Source: Avena insularis
Lineage: Eukaryota > Streptophyta > Magnoliopsida > Poales > Poaceae
DNA length: 64,000 nt
Direction: 5' to 3'
NCBI GenBank assembly: GCA_023614405.1
Contig: CM042688.1
Location: forward strand, 382,527,331 to 382,591,330
Shown here: in pieces, positions 1 through 12,186 of the stretch
How the letters are laid out: every line of letters begins with the position of its first letter
How positions within the stretch are numbered: position 1 is the stretch's first letter
Position numbers and translations under genes: made by a program
Notes under the pieces: generated by a model
Database searches by the model: none
What the model was told of the DNA's origin: nothing
What the model saw: only the letters and a program-made list of their open reading frames with translations

Positions 1-860
1 GTCATTCTATGTTTGTTCTTTTCTTAAACCACATGGATCCACTAGATGTCATTGCATGTGTGTTCTTTTCCTAAACCACATGGATCCACTAGAGTCATTC
101 CATGTTTGTTCTTTTCTTAAACCACATGGATCCACTAGATGTCATTACATGTGTGTTCTTTTCATAAACCACATGGATCAACTAGATGTCATTGCATATG
201 TGTTCTTTTCCTAAACCACATGGATACAGTAGAGATCATTGCATGTGTGTTCTTTTCCTAAACCACATGGATCCACTAGAGTCATTCCATGTGTGTTCTT
301 TTCATAAACCACATGGATCCACTAGATGTCATTGCCTGTGTGTTCTTTTCATAAACCATAGGGGTCCACTAGATGTCATTGCATGTGAGTTCATTTCATA
401 AACCACATGGATTCACTAGATGTCATTGCAGGTCAATTATTTTCATAAACCACATGGATCCACTAGATGTCATTGCATGTGTGTTCTTTTCCTAAACCAC
501 ATGGATCCACTAGATTCATTCCATGTGTGTTATTCTCATAAACCACATGGATCCAATAGATGTCATTGCATGCGTGTTCTTTTCATAAACCACATGGATC
601 CACTAGATGTCATTGCATGTGTGTTCTTTTTTTAAACCACATGGATCTACTAGAGTCATTTTATGTGTGTTGTTTTCATAAACCACATGGATCCACTAGA
701 TGTTATTGCATGTGTGTTCTTTTCGTAAACCACATGGATCCACTAGATGTCATTTCTTGTGTGTTATTTTCATAAACCACATGGATCCACCAGAAATCAT
801 TGCATGTGTGTTCTTTTCATAAACCACATGGATCCACTAGATGTCATTGCATGTGAGTTC
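1..860 (+). repeat. Duplicated block A, copy 1 (partner 5511-6360)
   Basis: The order of variant monomers here is repeated at a constant offset of 5,510 bp (for example 186 matches 5696 and 560 matches 6070), with a few base changes. Similarity is lost near 860/6360. The left edge may lie outside the window. Confidence 0.8.
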
Positions 861-887
861 ATTTCATAAACCACATGGATCCACTAG

Positions 888-1825
888 AGGTCATTGCATG
901 TGTGTTCTTTTCATAAACCACATGGATCCAATCTATGTCACTACATGTGTGTTCTTTTCATAAACCACATGGATCCAATAGATGTCATTGCATGTGTGTT
1001 CTTTTCATAAACCACATGGATCCACTAAATGTCATTGCATGCGTGTTCTTTTTTTAAACCACATGGATCTACTAGAGTCATTTTATGTTTGTTGTTTTCA
1101 TAAACCACATGGATCCACTAGATGTTATTGCATGTGTGTTCTTTTTTAAAACCATAAGGATCCACTAGTTGTCATTGCAGTGTGTGTTCTTTTCATAAAC
1201 CACATTGATCAACTAGATGGCATTGCATGTGTGTTCTTTTCATAAACCACATTGATCAGTAGATCTCATTGCATGTGTGTTCTTTCATAAACCACATGGA
1301 TCCACTACATGTCATTGCATGTTTGTTCTTTTCCTAAACCACATGGATCCACTATATTCATTCAACGTGTGTTCTTTTCATAAACCACATGTATCAACTA
1401 GATGTCATTGCGTGTGTTATTTTCCTAAACCACATGGATCCACTAGAGTCATTGCATGTGTGTTCTTTTACTAAACCACACAGATCCACTAGATCTCATT
1501 GCATGTGTTTTATTTTCATAAACCACATGGATCCACTAGATGTCATTGCATATGTGTTCTTTCATAAACCACATGGATCCACTAGATGTCATTGCATGTT
1601 TGTTATTTTCCTAAACCACATGGATCCACTAGATTCATTCAATGTGTGTTCTTTTCATAAACCACATGGATCCACTAGATGTCATTGCATGTGGGTTCTT
1701 TTCACAAACCACATTGATCAACTAGATGTCATTGCATGTGTGTTCTTTTTCTAAACCACATGGATCTACTAGAGTCATTGCATGTGTGTTATTTTCATAA
1801 ACCACATGGATCCACTAGATGTCAT
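888..1825 (+). repeat. Duplicated block B, copy 1 (partner 3453-4390)
   Basis: A block of about 20 monomers is repeated at offset 2,565 bp. Rare variants such as ATCTATGTCACTACATG (931 and 3496) and the irregular monomers around 1277/3842 are shared. The translated frames at 1277-1754 and 3842-4319 are identical, so this duplication is recent relative to general monomer divergence. Confidence 0.85.
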
Positions 1826-2104
1826 TTCTTGTGTGTTATTTTCATAAACCACATGGATCCACCAGAAATCATTGCATGTGTGTTCTTTTCATAAACCACA
1901 TGGATCCACTAGATGTCATTGCATGTTTGTTCTTTTCCTAAACCACATGGATCCACTATAATCATTCAACGTGTGTTCTTTTCATAAACCACATGCATCC
2001 ACTAGATGTCATTGCATGTGTGTTCTTTTAAAAAACCGCATGTATCAACTAGATGTCATTGCATGTGTGTTATTTTCCTAAACCATGTGGATCCACTAGA
2101 GTCA

Positions 2105-3539
2105 TTGCATGTGTGTTCTTTTACTAAACCACACGGATCCACAAGATGTCATTGCATGTGTTTATTTTCATAAACCACATGGATCCACTAGATGTCATTG
2201 CATCTGTGTTCTTTTCATAAACCACTTGGATCCACTAGATGTCATTGCATGTGTGTTCTTTCATAAACCACATGGATCCACTAGATGTCATTGCATGTTT
2301 GTTATTTTCCTAAACCACATGGATCCACTAGATTCATTCAATATGTGTTCTTTTCATAAACCACATGGATCCACTAGATGTCATTGCATGTGTGTTCTTT
2401 TCACAAACCACATTGATCAACTAGATGTCATTGCATGTGTGTTCTTTTTCTAAACCACATGGATCTACTAGAGTCATTGCATGTGTGTTATTTTCATAAA
2501 CCACATGGGTCCACTAGATGTCATTGCATGTGTGTTATTTTTCTAAACCACATGGATCCACTAGATGTCATTGCATGTGTGTTCTTTTCCGAAACCACAT
2601 GGATACACTAGATTTCAGTGCATGTGGTGTTCTTTTCATAAACCACATGGATCCACTGATGTCACGGCATATGTGTTCTTTTCATAAACCAAATGGATCA
2701 ACTAGATGTCATTGAATTTGTGTTCTTTTCCTAAACCACATGGATCCGCTAGAGTCATTGCATGTGTCTTGTTTTCATAAACCACATGGATCAACTAGAT
2801 ATCATTGCATGTGTGTTCTTTTCATAAACCACATGGATCCACTAGTTGTCATTGCATGCGTGTTCTTTTCCTAAACCACATGGATCCACTAGAGTCTTTC
2901 CTTGTTTGTTCTTTTCTTAAACCACATGGATCCACAAGATGTCATTGCATGTGTGTTCTTTTCATAAACAACATGGATCAACTAGATGTTAGTGCATGTG
3001 TGTTCTTTTCCTAAACCACATGGATCCTCTAGAGGTCATTGCATGTGTGGTCTTTTCCTAAACCACATGGATCGACTAGAGTCATTCCATGTGTGTTCTT
3101 TTCATAAACCACATGGATCCACTAGATGTCATTGGATGTGTCTTCTTTTCATAAACCACATGGTTCCACTAGATGTCATGCATGTGTGTTCTTTTCCTAA
3201 ACCACATGGCTCCACTAGAGTCATTCCATGTGTGTTCTTTTCATAAACCACATGGATGCACTAGATGTCATCGCATGTGTGTTATTTTCCTAAACCACAT
3301 GGATACACTAGATCTCATTCCATGTGTGTTCTTTTCCTAAACCACATGGATCCACCAGATGTCATTGCATGTGTGTTCTTTTCATAAACCACATGGATCC
3401 ACTAGATGTCATTCCATGTGTGTTCTTTTCATAAACCACATGGATCCACTAGAGGTCATTGCATGTGTGTTCTTTTCATAAACCACATGGATCCAATCTA
3501 TGTCACTACATGTGTGTTCTTTTCATAAACCACATGGAT
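2105..3539 (+). repeat. Duplicated block C, copy 1 (partner 6497-7931)
   Basis: About 1.43 kb is repeated at offset 4,392 bp: 2518 matches 6910, 2805 matches 7197 and 2986 matches 7378, with no length change along the block. Shared rare variants include the shortened monomer around 3170-3185 (ATGTCATGCATG). Similarity is lost at ATCCAATAGATG versus ATCCACTAGATG at the right edge. Confidence 0.85.
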
Positions 3540-4390
3540 CCAATAGATGTCATTGCATGTGTGTTCTTTTCATAAACCACATGGATCCACTAAATGTCAT
3601 TGCATGCGTGTTCTTTTTTTAAACCACATGGATCTACTAGAGTCATTTTATGTTTGTTGTTTTCATAAACCACATGGATCCACTAGATGTTATTGCATGT
3701 GTGTTCTTTTTTAAAACCATAAGGATCCACTAGTTGTCATTGCAGTGTGTGTTCTTTTCATAAACCACATTGATCAACTAGATGGCATTGCATGTGTGTT
3801 CTTTTCATAAACCACATTGATCAGTAGATCTCATTGCATGTGTGTTCTTTCATAAACCACATGGATCCACTACATGTCATTGCATGTTTGTTCTTTTCCT
3901 AAACCACATGGATCCACTATATTCATTCAACGTGTGTTCTTTTCATAAACCACATGTATCAACTAGATGTCATTGCGTGTGTTATTTTCCTAAACCACAT
4001 GGATCCACTAGAGTCATTGCATGTGTGTTCTTTTACTAAACCACACAGATCCACTAGATCTCATTGCATGTGTTTTATTTTCATAAACCACATGGATCCA
4101 CTAGATGTCATTGCATATGTGTTCTTTCATAAACCACATGGATCCACTAGATGTCATTGCATGTTTGTTATTTTCCTAAACCACATGGATCCACTAGATT
4201 CATTCAATGTGTGTTCTTTTCATAAACCACATGGATCCACTAGATGTCATTGCATGTGGGTTCTTTTCACAAACCACATTGATCAACTAGATGTCATTGC
4301 ATGTGTGTTCTTTTTCTAAACCACATGGATCTACTAGAGTCATTGCATGTGTGTTATTTTCATAAACCACATGGATCCACTAGATGTCAT
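3453..4390 (+). repeat. Duplicated block B, copy 2 (partner 888-1825)
   Basis: This is the second copy of block B. Directly after it, at about 4384, the sequence instead matches the stretch starting at 2518 (offset 1,866 bp). The left arm was therefore built by overlapping duplications of different length. Confidence 0.85.
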
Positions 4391-4571
4391 TGCATGTGTG
4401 TTATTTTTCTAAACCACATGGATCCACTAGATGTCATTGCATGTGTGTTCTTTTCCTAAACCACATGGATACACTAGATTTCAGTGCATGTGGTGTTCTT
4501 TTCATAAACCACATGGATCCACTGATGTCATTGCATATGTGTTCTTTTCATAAACCAAATGGATCCACTAG

Positions 4572-4991
4572 ATGTCATTGCATGTGTCCTCTTTTCATAA
4601 ACCACATGGATCCACTAGATGTTATTGCATGTGTGTTGTTTTCCTAAACCACATGGATCCACTAGGTTTATTCCTTGTGAGTTCTTTTCATAAACCACAT
4701 GGATCCAATAGATGTCATTGCATGTGTGTTATTTTCCTAAACCACATGGATCCACTAGATGTCATTGCATTTGTGTTCTTTTCCTAAACCACATGGATCC
4801 ACTTGAGTCATTCCATGTGTGTTCTTTTCATAAAACACATGGATCCAGCAGATGTCATTGCATGTGTGTTCTTTTCATAAACCACATGGATTTACTAGAT
4901 GTCATTGCATGTGGGTTCTCTACCTAAACCACATGGATCCACTAGAGTCATTGCATGTGTGTTATTTTCATAAACCACATGGATCCACTAG
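4572..4991 (+). repeat. Example of 140-bp trimer periodicity (three units)
   Basis: Matching positions recur at 4572, 4712 and 4852, exactly 140 bp apart, which equals 47+47+46 bp. The same 140-bp step occurs at 420/560, 5930/6070, 27564/27704 and 29010/29150. The trimer is therefore a basic sub-unit of the array, though many stretches depart from it; for example, 186/420 and 5696/5930 are 234 bp apart, or five monomers. Confidence 0.75.
4606..4700 (+). repeat. Paralogous empty site of the retrotransposon target
   Basis: The monomers around 4540-4700 match the sequences flanking the retrotransposon on both sides: AGATGTTATTGCATGTGTGT then a T-rich run on the left, and CACTAGGTTTATTCC on the right. 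The element target would correspond to CTAAA at 4644-4648. The right flank from 18281 follows this copy, except that it lacks one 47-bp monomer. This stretch therefore shows the locus as it looked without the element. Confidence 0.8.
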
Positions 4992-5510
4992 ATGTCATTG
5001 CATTTGTATTCTTTTCATAAAGCACATGGGTCCACTAGATGTCATTGCATGTGTGTTCTTTTGATAAACCACATGGATTCACTAGATGTCATTGCAGGTT
5101 TGTTATTATCATAAACCACATGGATCCACTAGATGTCATTGCATGTGTGTTATTTTCCTAAACCACATGGATCCACTAGATGTCATTGCATGTGTGTTAT
5201 TTTCATAAACCACGTGGATCCAATAGATGGCATTGCATGCGTGTTCTTTTCATAAACCACATGGATCAACTAGATTTCATTGCATGTGTGTTATTTTCAT
5301 AAACAAGATGGATCCACTATAACTCATTGCATTTGTGTTATTTTCATAAACCACATGAAATCCACTAGATGTCATTGCATGTGTGTTCTTTTCCTAAACC
5401 ACATGGATCTACTAGAGTCATTCTATGTGTGTTCTTTTCTTAAACCACATGGATCCACTAGATGTCATTGCATGTGTGTTCTTTTCATAAACCACATGTA
5501 TCAACTAGAT

Positions 5511-6360
5511 GTCATTGCATATGTGTTCTTTTCCTAAACCACATTGATCCACTAGAGATCATTGCATGTGTGTTCTTTTCCTAAACGACATGGATCCACT
5601 AGAGTCATTCCATGTTTGTTCTTTTCTTAAACCACATGGATCCACTAGATGTCATTGCATGTGTGTTCTTTTCATAAACCACATGGATCAACTAGATGTC
5701 ATTGCATATGTGTTCTTTTCCTAAACCACATGGATACACTAGAGATCATTGCATGTGTGTTCTTTTCCTAAACCACATGGATCCACTAGAGTCATTCCAT
5801 CTGTGTTCTTTTCATAAACCACATGGATCCACTAGATGTCATTGCATGTGTGTTCTTTTCATAAACCACAGGGGTCCACTAGATGACATTGCATGTGTGT
5901 TCATTTCCTAAACCACATGGATCCACTAGATGTCATTGCATGTGTGTTCATTTCCTAAACCACATGGATCCACTAGATGTCATTGCATGTGTGTTCTTTT
6001 CCTAAACCACATGGATCCAATAGATTCATTCCATGTGTGTTATTCTCATAAACCACATGGATCCAATAGATGTCATTGCATGCGTGTTCTTTTCATAAAC
6101 CACATGGATCCACTAGATGTCATTGCATGTGTGTTCTTTTTTTAAACCACATGGATCTACTAGAGTCATTTTATGTGTGTTGTTTTCATAAACCACATGG
6201 ATCCACTAGATGTTATTGCATGTGTGTTCTTTTCGTAAACCACATGGATCCACTAGATGTCATTTCTTGTGTGTTATTTTCATAAACCACATGGATCCAC
6301 CAGAAATCATTGCATGTGTGTTCTTTTCATAAACCACATGGATCCACTAGATGTCATTGC
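5511..6360 (+). repeat. Duplicated block A, copy 2 (partner 1-860)
   Basis: This is the second copy of the block starting at base 1, at offset 5,510 bp. It ends where TGTCATTGCAGG replaces the TGTCATTGCATG seen in copy 1. End positions are accurate to about one monomer. Confidence 0.8.
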
Positions 6361-6496
6361 AGGTTTGTTCTTTTCCTAAACCACATGGATCCACTATATT
6401 CATTCAACGTGTGTTCTTTTCATAAACCACATGCATCCACTAGATGTCATTGCATGTGTGTTCTTTTAAAAAACCGCATGTATCAACTAGATGTCA

Positions 6497-7931
6497 TTGC
6501 ATGTGTGTTCTTTTACTAAACCACACGGATCCACAAGATGTCATTGCATGTGTTTATTTTCATAAACCACATGGATCCACTAGATGTCATTGCATCTGTG
6601 TTCTTTTCATAAACCACTTGGATCCACTAGATGTCATTGCATGTGTGTTCTTTCATAAACCACATGGATCCACTAGATGTCATTGCATGTTTGTTATTTT
6701 CCTAAACCACATGGATCCACTAGATTCATTCAATATGTGTTCTTTTCATAAACCACATGGATCCACTAGATGTCATTGCATGTGTGTTCTTTTCACAAAC
6801 CACATTGATCAACTAGATGTCATTGCATGTGTGTTCTTTTTCTAAACCACATGGATCTACTAGAGTCATTGCATGTGTGTTATTTTCATAAACCACATGG
6901 GTCCACTAGATGTCATTGCATGTGTGTTATTTTTCTAAACCACATGGATCCACTAGATGTCATTGCATGTGTGTTCTTTTCCGAAACCACATGGATACAC
7001 TAGATTTCAGTGCATGTGGTGTTCTTTTCATAAACCACATGGATCCACTGATGTCACGGCATATGTGTTCTTTTCATAAACCAAATGGATCAACTAGATG
7101 TCATTGAATTTGTGTTCTTTTCCTAAACCACATGGATCCGCTAGAGTCATTGCATGTGTCTTGTTTTCATAAACCACATGGATCAACTAGATATCATTGC
7201 ATGTGTGTTCTTTTCATAAACCACATGGATCCACTAGTTGTCATTGCATGCGTGTTCTTTTCCTAAACCACATGGATCCACTAGAGTCTTTCCTTGTTTG
7301 TTCTTTTCTTAAACCACATGGATCCACAAGATGTCATTGCATGTGTGTTCTTTTCATAAACAACATGGATCAACTAGATGTTAGTGCATGTGTGTTCTTT
7401 TCCTAAACCACATGGATCCTCTAGAGGTCATTGCATGTGTGGTCTTTTCCTAAACCACATGGATCGACTAGAGTCATTCCATGTGTGTTCTTTTCATAAA
7501 CCACATGGATCCACTAGATGTCATTGGATGTGTCTTCTTTTCATAAACCACATGGTTCCACTAGATGTCATGCATGTGTGTTCTTTTCCTAAACCACATG
7601 GCTCCACTAGAGTCATTCCATGTGTGTTCTTTTCATAAACCACATGGATGCACTAGATGTCATCGCATGTGTGTTATTTTCCTAAACCACATGGATACAC
7701 TAGATCTCATTCCATGTGTGTTCTTTTCCTAAACCACATGGATCCACCAGATGTCATTGCATGTGTGTTCTTTTCATAAACCACATGGATCCACTAGATG
7801 TCATTCCATGTGTGTTCTTTTCATAAACCACATGGATCCACTAGAGGTCATTGCATGTGTGTTCTTTTCATAAACCACATGGATCCAATCTATGTCACTA
7901 CATGTGTGTTCTTTTCATAAACCACATGGAT
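6497..7931 (+). repeat. Duplicated block C, copy 2 (partner 2105-3539)
   Basis: This is the second copy of block C, nearly identical to the first. The three duplicated blocks in the left arm overlap in their source regions, which suggests repeated unequal exchange rather than one event. Confidence 0.85.
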
Positions 7932-8567
7932 CCACTAGATGTCATTGCATGTGTGTTCTTTCATAAACTACATGGATCCACTAGATGGCATTGTATGTTT
8001 GTTCTTTTCCTAAACCACATGGATCAACTAGATTCATTCAACGTGTGTTCTTTTCATAAACCACATGGATCCAATAGATGTCATTGCATGTGTGTTCTTT
8101 TCACAAACCACACGGATCCACTATATGTCATTACATGTGTGTTATTTTCCTAAACCACATGGATCCACTAGAGTCATTGCATGTGTGTTCTTTAACTAAA
8201 AACGGATCCACTAGATGTCATTGAATTTGTGTTCTTTTCCTAAACCACATGGATCCGCTAGAGTCATTGCATGTGTCTTGTTTTCATAAACCACATGGAT
8301 CAACTAGATATCATCGCATGTGTGTTCTTTTCCTAAACCACATGGATCCAATAGATGTCATTGCATGTGGGTTCTTTTCCTAAACCACATGGATACACTA
8401 TATGTCATTGCATCTAGTGTATTTTTTATAAACCACTTGGATCCACTGATGTCATTGCATGTGTGTTCTTTTTATAAACCAAATGGATCCACTAGATGTC
8501 ATTGCATGTGACTTCTTTTCATAAACCACATGGATCCACTAGATGTTATTGCATGTGTGTTTTTTTC

Positions 8568-8572
8568 CCAAA
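8568..8572. repeat. Target site duplication, left (CCAAA)
   Basis: The five bases CCAAA lie directly before the left LTR and are repeated directly after the right LTR at 18276-18280. A 5-bp duplication is the normal product of Ty3/gypsy integrase. Joining the flanks at one CCAAA restores a normal monomer junction, which confirms both element ends. Confidence 0.97.
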
Positions 8573-9957
8573 TGATGACCCACAAGTATAGGGAGTGTAT
8601 CGCAGTATTTTCGAGGGAAGTGAAACCCAATTTATTGATTCGACACAAGGGGAGCCAAAGAATATTTCTAAGCCTTAACAACTGAGTTGTCAATTCAGCT
8701 ACACCTGGAAACAATCTTGCTCATAGCAGTTTATTAGTAGCAACAGTTTTGTAGTAGGAATAGTAAAGTAATAGCAATAGTAAAGTAAAGACAGTAGTAA
8801 CAACAGCAGCAAACAGTAGGATTCGAGTGTGTTAGGCATATGGATGGATGGACGGGCGTTGCATGGACAAGACAATTCACATAAACAATCAGGACATAGG
8901 GCAATTGCTGATAAATAAGATAAAGCATCCAAGTACTAGATAATCCTAGGCATGTGTCCCATATATAGTCATACGTGCTCGCAATGAGAACTTGCACAAC
9001 ATCTTTTGTCCTGCCAGCCCGTTTGCAGCGGGGCCTCAAGGGAACTACTGGCAATTAAGGTGCTCCTTTTAATAGAGCACCGGAGCAAAGCATTAACACT
9101 CCATGAACACATGTGATCCTCACATCAAAGCCATTCCCTCCAGTTATCCTGATTTCTTTCACTTCGGGGCCATTGGTTCCGGACAACAATGTGTGTATAC
9201 AACTTGCAGGTAAGACCATAAACAATACTATCATAATGAATCAATAACATGTTCAGATCTGAAATCATGGCACTCGGGCCCTAGTGACAAGCATTAAGCA
9301 TAACAAGTCGCAACAAAGTCAAAAAGCACTAATAAAAGATACTAGGCACCATGCCCTAACAATCTGATGCCATTACACGAACGATCTCAGCCAATCCCTA
9401 CCATACCCATAGCCTACAATGGGGGATTACTCACTCATAGATGGGGAAACATGGATGGTCGATTGAGAGGCAATGGTGATGATTATGGCGATGATCTCCT
9501 CCAATTCCCCATCCCAACAGGGTGCCAGAACGGAGTTTCTGGTGCTATTTCATGGAATCTGGTGGTGGCGGCGGAGCGGAACTCTTTATGGAAAAACATC
9601 GAACCCCCTAGAGTTTTTAGGTCAGAAGGCTTCTTATAGGTGAAGAGGGAGACCGAGGGGGTGTCTGGTCGCTGACCACCCCTGGCGCTGCCTGGCTACC
9701 CAGCGCCAGTGGTGTGGCCTGGGCCCAGCCCCCCTCCGTCTCGTATTATGGCTCCGAGAGTCTTCTGGTGAAAAAGGATTTTTGGCATATTTTCCAGGAT
9801 TTTTCCTGATAGTTGATTTTGTGCACAAAAACTAGACACCAAGGCAATTCTGCTGAAAACAGCGTCAGTCCGTGTTAGTTGCATCCAAATCACACAAGTT
9901 CAGAGGAGAAACAATAGCAAAAGTGTTCAGGAAAGTGGATACGTTTTGGACGTATCA
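8573..9957 (-). repeat. 3' LTR (left), 1,385 bp
   Basis: On the plus strand it runs from TGATGACCCACAAGTATAGG to GTTTTGGACGTATCA. In element sense it therefore begins TGATACGTCC and ends GGGTCATCA. It aligns with 16882-18275 over the full length, with about 84 substitutions and a few small indels. The most divergent stretch is GC-rich, at 9660-9735. Open frames inside it, such as those at 9367-9639 on plus and 9696-9893 on minus, are not considered genes. Confidence 0.96.
8631..8636 (-). promoter_or_regulatory. Candidate polyadenylation signal in the 3' LTR
   Basis: TTTATT on plus reads AATAAA in element sense, about 60 bp before the end of the 3' LTR. A second AATAAA lies at 8730-8735. Either could serve in 3' end formation, but plant signals are loose and this is weak evidence. 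Confidence 0.3.
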
Positions 9958-9972
9958 ACTCCCCCCAAGCTT
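9958..9972 (-). other. Polypurine tract next to 3' LTR
   Basis: In element sense the sequence is AAGCTTGGGGGGAGT, directly abutting the TGATACG start of the 3' LTR. It is the expected plus-strand primer for reverse transcription and independently fixes the LTR edge and the minus orientation. Confidence 0.9.
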
Positions 9973-9977
9973 AGCTT

Positions 9978-9997
9978 ATTGCTTGTCCTCAAGCAAT
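9978..9997 (-). other. Hairpin before the terminal polypurine tract
   Basis: ATTGCTTG-TCCT-CAAGCAAT is a perfect 8-bp stem with a 4-base loop, five bases from the polypurine tract. The internal polypurine-like motif at 12150-12165 also has a hairpin beside it, so the pairing may be functional. Confidence 0.6.
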
Positions 9998-12149
9998 TCA
10001 GTTGAAAACTGAGTGCGATAAAAGAACTTTTACGAACACATTTGCTTCATATGATGTATATATTCTCAGCATGTGATCAACTACTTAGAAAATTCATAAT
10101 AAAGAGTATTCAACTAAGTTTACTTAATAGGTAATGCAAGCTATGAAGAGATTCCAACTTGAAAATAACAATAGCAAGAAACATAAACATAAGCAACATT
10201 ACAATGCTCATAACAAGGTATGATAGAGTGGTATCTCGCTTGCCTTTGATTATGAATGCCAAGGAACCTCTAAAGTTCAGGTGAAGACTAGAAGTAAATA
10301 TGTTAAAGATACAAGCATCAAAGTCATAACACAAATAATCAAGTTTTGAGGCAAGCACATTACACTAAGAATGACAACTATGCTCTCAAGAAGGTGCTCA
10401 TAGAATAAGTGGAGACTCAACAAGGAAATGAAAAAGGTTTTGAATAGTTTGAAAGGCTTCCAAATGTTGAAAGTATGGTACTTGTTAGCTTTGAGCTCTC
10501 ATTGCCCCTATCATAAGCATCTTTAAATGGTTAAGGTTAAAGTGACACAACTAAGAGGATATGCTTGACAAGTTATAAATCGAAGTCTCATGCCCCTTAC
10601 TTACAAAGACCGATCCTCATGCTACGTAACTTCAGTCATAAGTAAGCTCTTGTCATTGTAAGTATATATGTATCATAGAGAACCGCCAACGGGGTACCCC
10701 TTGCACATGATATAGGAGCTATCCCATAATCAAAATGACAAGGCGAGCAGATAATGAGCATCGCAGCAATCTTTTTATTTACTATGTGCATAGATTTTTA
10801 TTGAGGATGCTTCATAGAATGCTCATTATGGTTATGCTGCAAGTTTCCACCATGATTAGGCATGGCTTAGGCTAGCGGCCCATTCGTTTCCCTAACACAT
10901 ATACAAACTCCATGATCTTACAAGTTCCACTTTTATTTCACACCGCCGGGATCCATAAGCAAAAGAATCATGATATCAATGGGGTACAAAGTACCCATGG
11001 TATGTTGAAAGCGTTCCCCATGATACATGGTTCTGCTAACTTCAACTTATAAAGCGCAAGCATATACGCAACAAAGAAGGATGCAATGGTTCATGTTTAT
11101 TAAGTGCAAGAAAATAAAGTGTGCCATCAAGTTCGTGAGAGCTTTACTAACTAACTTTCCCAAAACAACCAAACATTTTATTCAGAAGAAAACAAGGCAT
11201 ATTGAATATGCACGGAACAACAAATGATGCTAATAGGTAGGTATGGTGGACACTTTGGAAATATTTGGTTTTAGGGAGTTGGAAACATGAGTAAAATACT
11301 CAGTGAAAGTGAAGGCTAGCAATAGTAAGGGAGCGACAAACGAGAGAGCAATAGCTGTCATAATCATGTTGCAACAAAACAGGACTAATCATGGCACGAA
11401 AGTGATTCAAGATCCTCAAGGCAAAATAATTCATCGAGGCTTAACTGATTATTTCAGTCATATGCATGCATGAGCATGTACCAAGTCAATTCAAATGAAA
11501 CATTCAGAGGAGAATACCACGGTGTCATACCAAGTTATGAATAGCAGAATGCAAGCAAACATTCATATGACATGCTACAAACTATTAGCAAGCTGGAACT
11601 AATCATACGAAAGCAAGAACTACTAAGCATCCAAAGAAAACATACACCCTACACGAACATACTAAGCATGCCCACAATGATGAGTATATGTACAAAAAAG
11701 AAAACAAATAGAGTTCGTTACCAGCCTCTTACCACACATCAAGTTGTCATTAATCCTCATTATTGCTCTTCACTTGTGTGGGTTGAATAATAATATGAAA
11801 CCAATATCTACTGAGGACTGCTGAACCCTGCAACAAATTCACAAAGCCAAAGAAGAACAACAAATATTTTTGGTGTTTTCGATTTTTTAAAGCAAGAACC
11901 AAAAAGGAAAAACAAGCAAAGCAAAATCTTTTTGGGTTTTTTGAATAGTTCAAACGAAGCAAAAGGGAAAAGAAAACCAAGGCAAAAGGAAGAAGAAACA
12001 AACCAAAGAGAAACAAAAGAAATATTTTTGGTCTTTTGCGTTTTTAGAAAGCAAAGGCAAAGAAAGAACGAAAACTAAAATGAGAATGAAACAGGAATAT
12101 AAAAAGTACCGACGCAACATTATATGGAGATGAGTGCGATGTCAGCATA
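9998..12149 (-). other. 2.15-kb non-coding 3' internal region
   Basis: No supported coding region was found here on either strand. The part 11826-12100 is very A-rich and purine-rich on the plus strand (T-rich in element sense), which produces low-complexity open frames such as 11750-12016 that I do not accept. Long 3' non-coding internal tracts are common in non-autonomous LTR elements of grasses. Confidence 0.6.
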
Positions 12150-12180
12150 CCTCCCCCCAAGCTTAGGATTTTGTCCTAAG
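12150..12180 (-). other. Internal polypurine-like motif with adjacent hairpin
   Basis: In element sense there is TAAGCTTGGGGGGAGG (12165-12150), nearly the same as the terminal polypurine tract. It is preceded by a perfect hairpin, CTTAGGA-CAAAA-TCCTAAG (12180-12162). It lies only a few bases after the stop of the 382-codon frame. It could act as a second plus-strand priming site or be an old duplication. Confidence 0.6.
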
Positions 12181-12186
12181 TGGGTG

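Larger units (their letters stand above)
1..8572 (+). repeat. 46/47-bp satellite array, left arm
   Basis: This is a head-to-tail tandem array with a monomer of 47 bp (clear example at 30061-30107) or 46 bp (example at 35198-35243). Each monomer carries AAACCACATGGATCCACTAG, then ATGTCATTGCATG (47-bp form) or AGTCATTCCATG (46-bp form), then a T-rich end. About 184 monomers are estimated from length. All have the same orientation. Point variants are frequent, and some monomers are shortened, for example at 8191-8203, where part of the ACCACATGG core is missing. The arm contains at least three long internal duplications, listed separately. The short plus-strand open frames are artefacts: the core contains TAA and TAG in only some frames, and the 47/46-bp period rotates the frame. 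I cannot assign the array to a named satellite family from sequence alone. Confidence 0.97.

Noticed and set aside
186..8153. Dozens of plus-strand open frames of 60-133 codons in the left satellite arm
   Set aside because: They recur with the monomer period, differ by random changes, have no start context, and follow from the 47/46-bp frame rotation. They are not genes.
1..8572. CRISPR array
   Set aside because: Short regular repeats are present, but the 46/47-bp units abut without unique spacers and the context is a plant genome.
8699..9054. Leu/Cys/Tyr-rich minus-strand frames near the end of the 3' LTR
   Set aside because: They derive from a simple trinucleotide-like stretch (AGTAGTAACAACAGCAGC) and are repeated in the other LTR with changes.
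9367..9639. 90-codon plus-strand frame in the 3' LTR
   Set aside because: It is antisense within the LTR, with no family resemblance; the other LTR has changed frames at this place.
11750..12016. 88-codon minus-strand hydrophobic frame
   Set aside because: It comes from an A-rich low-complexity tract and shows Phe/Leu runs only. There is no domain and no context.
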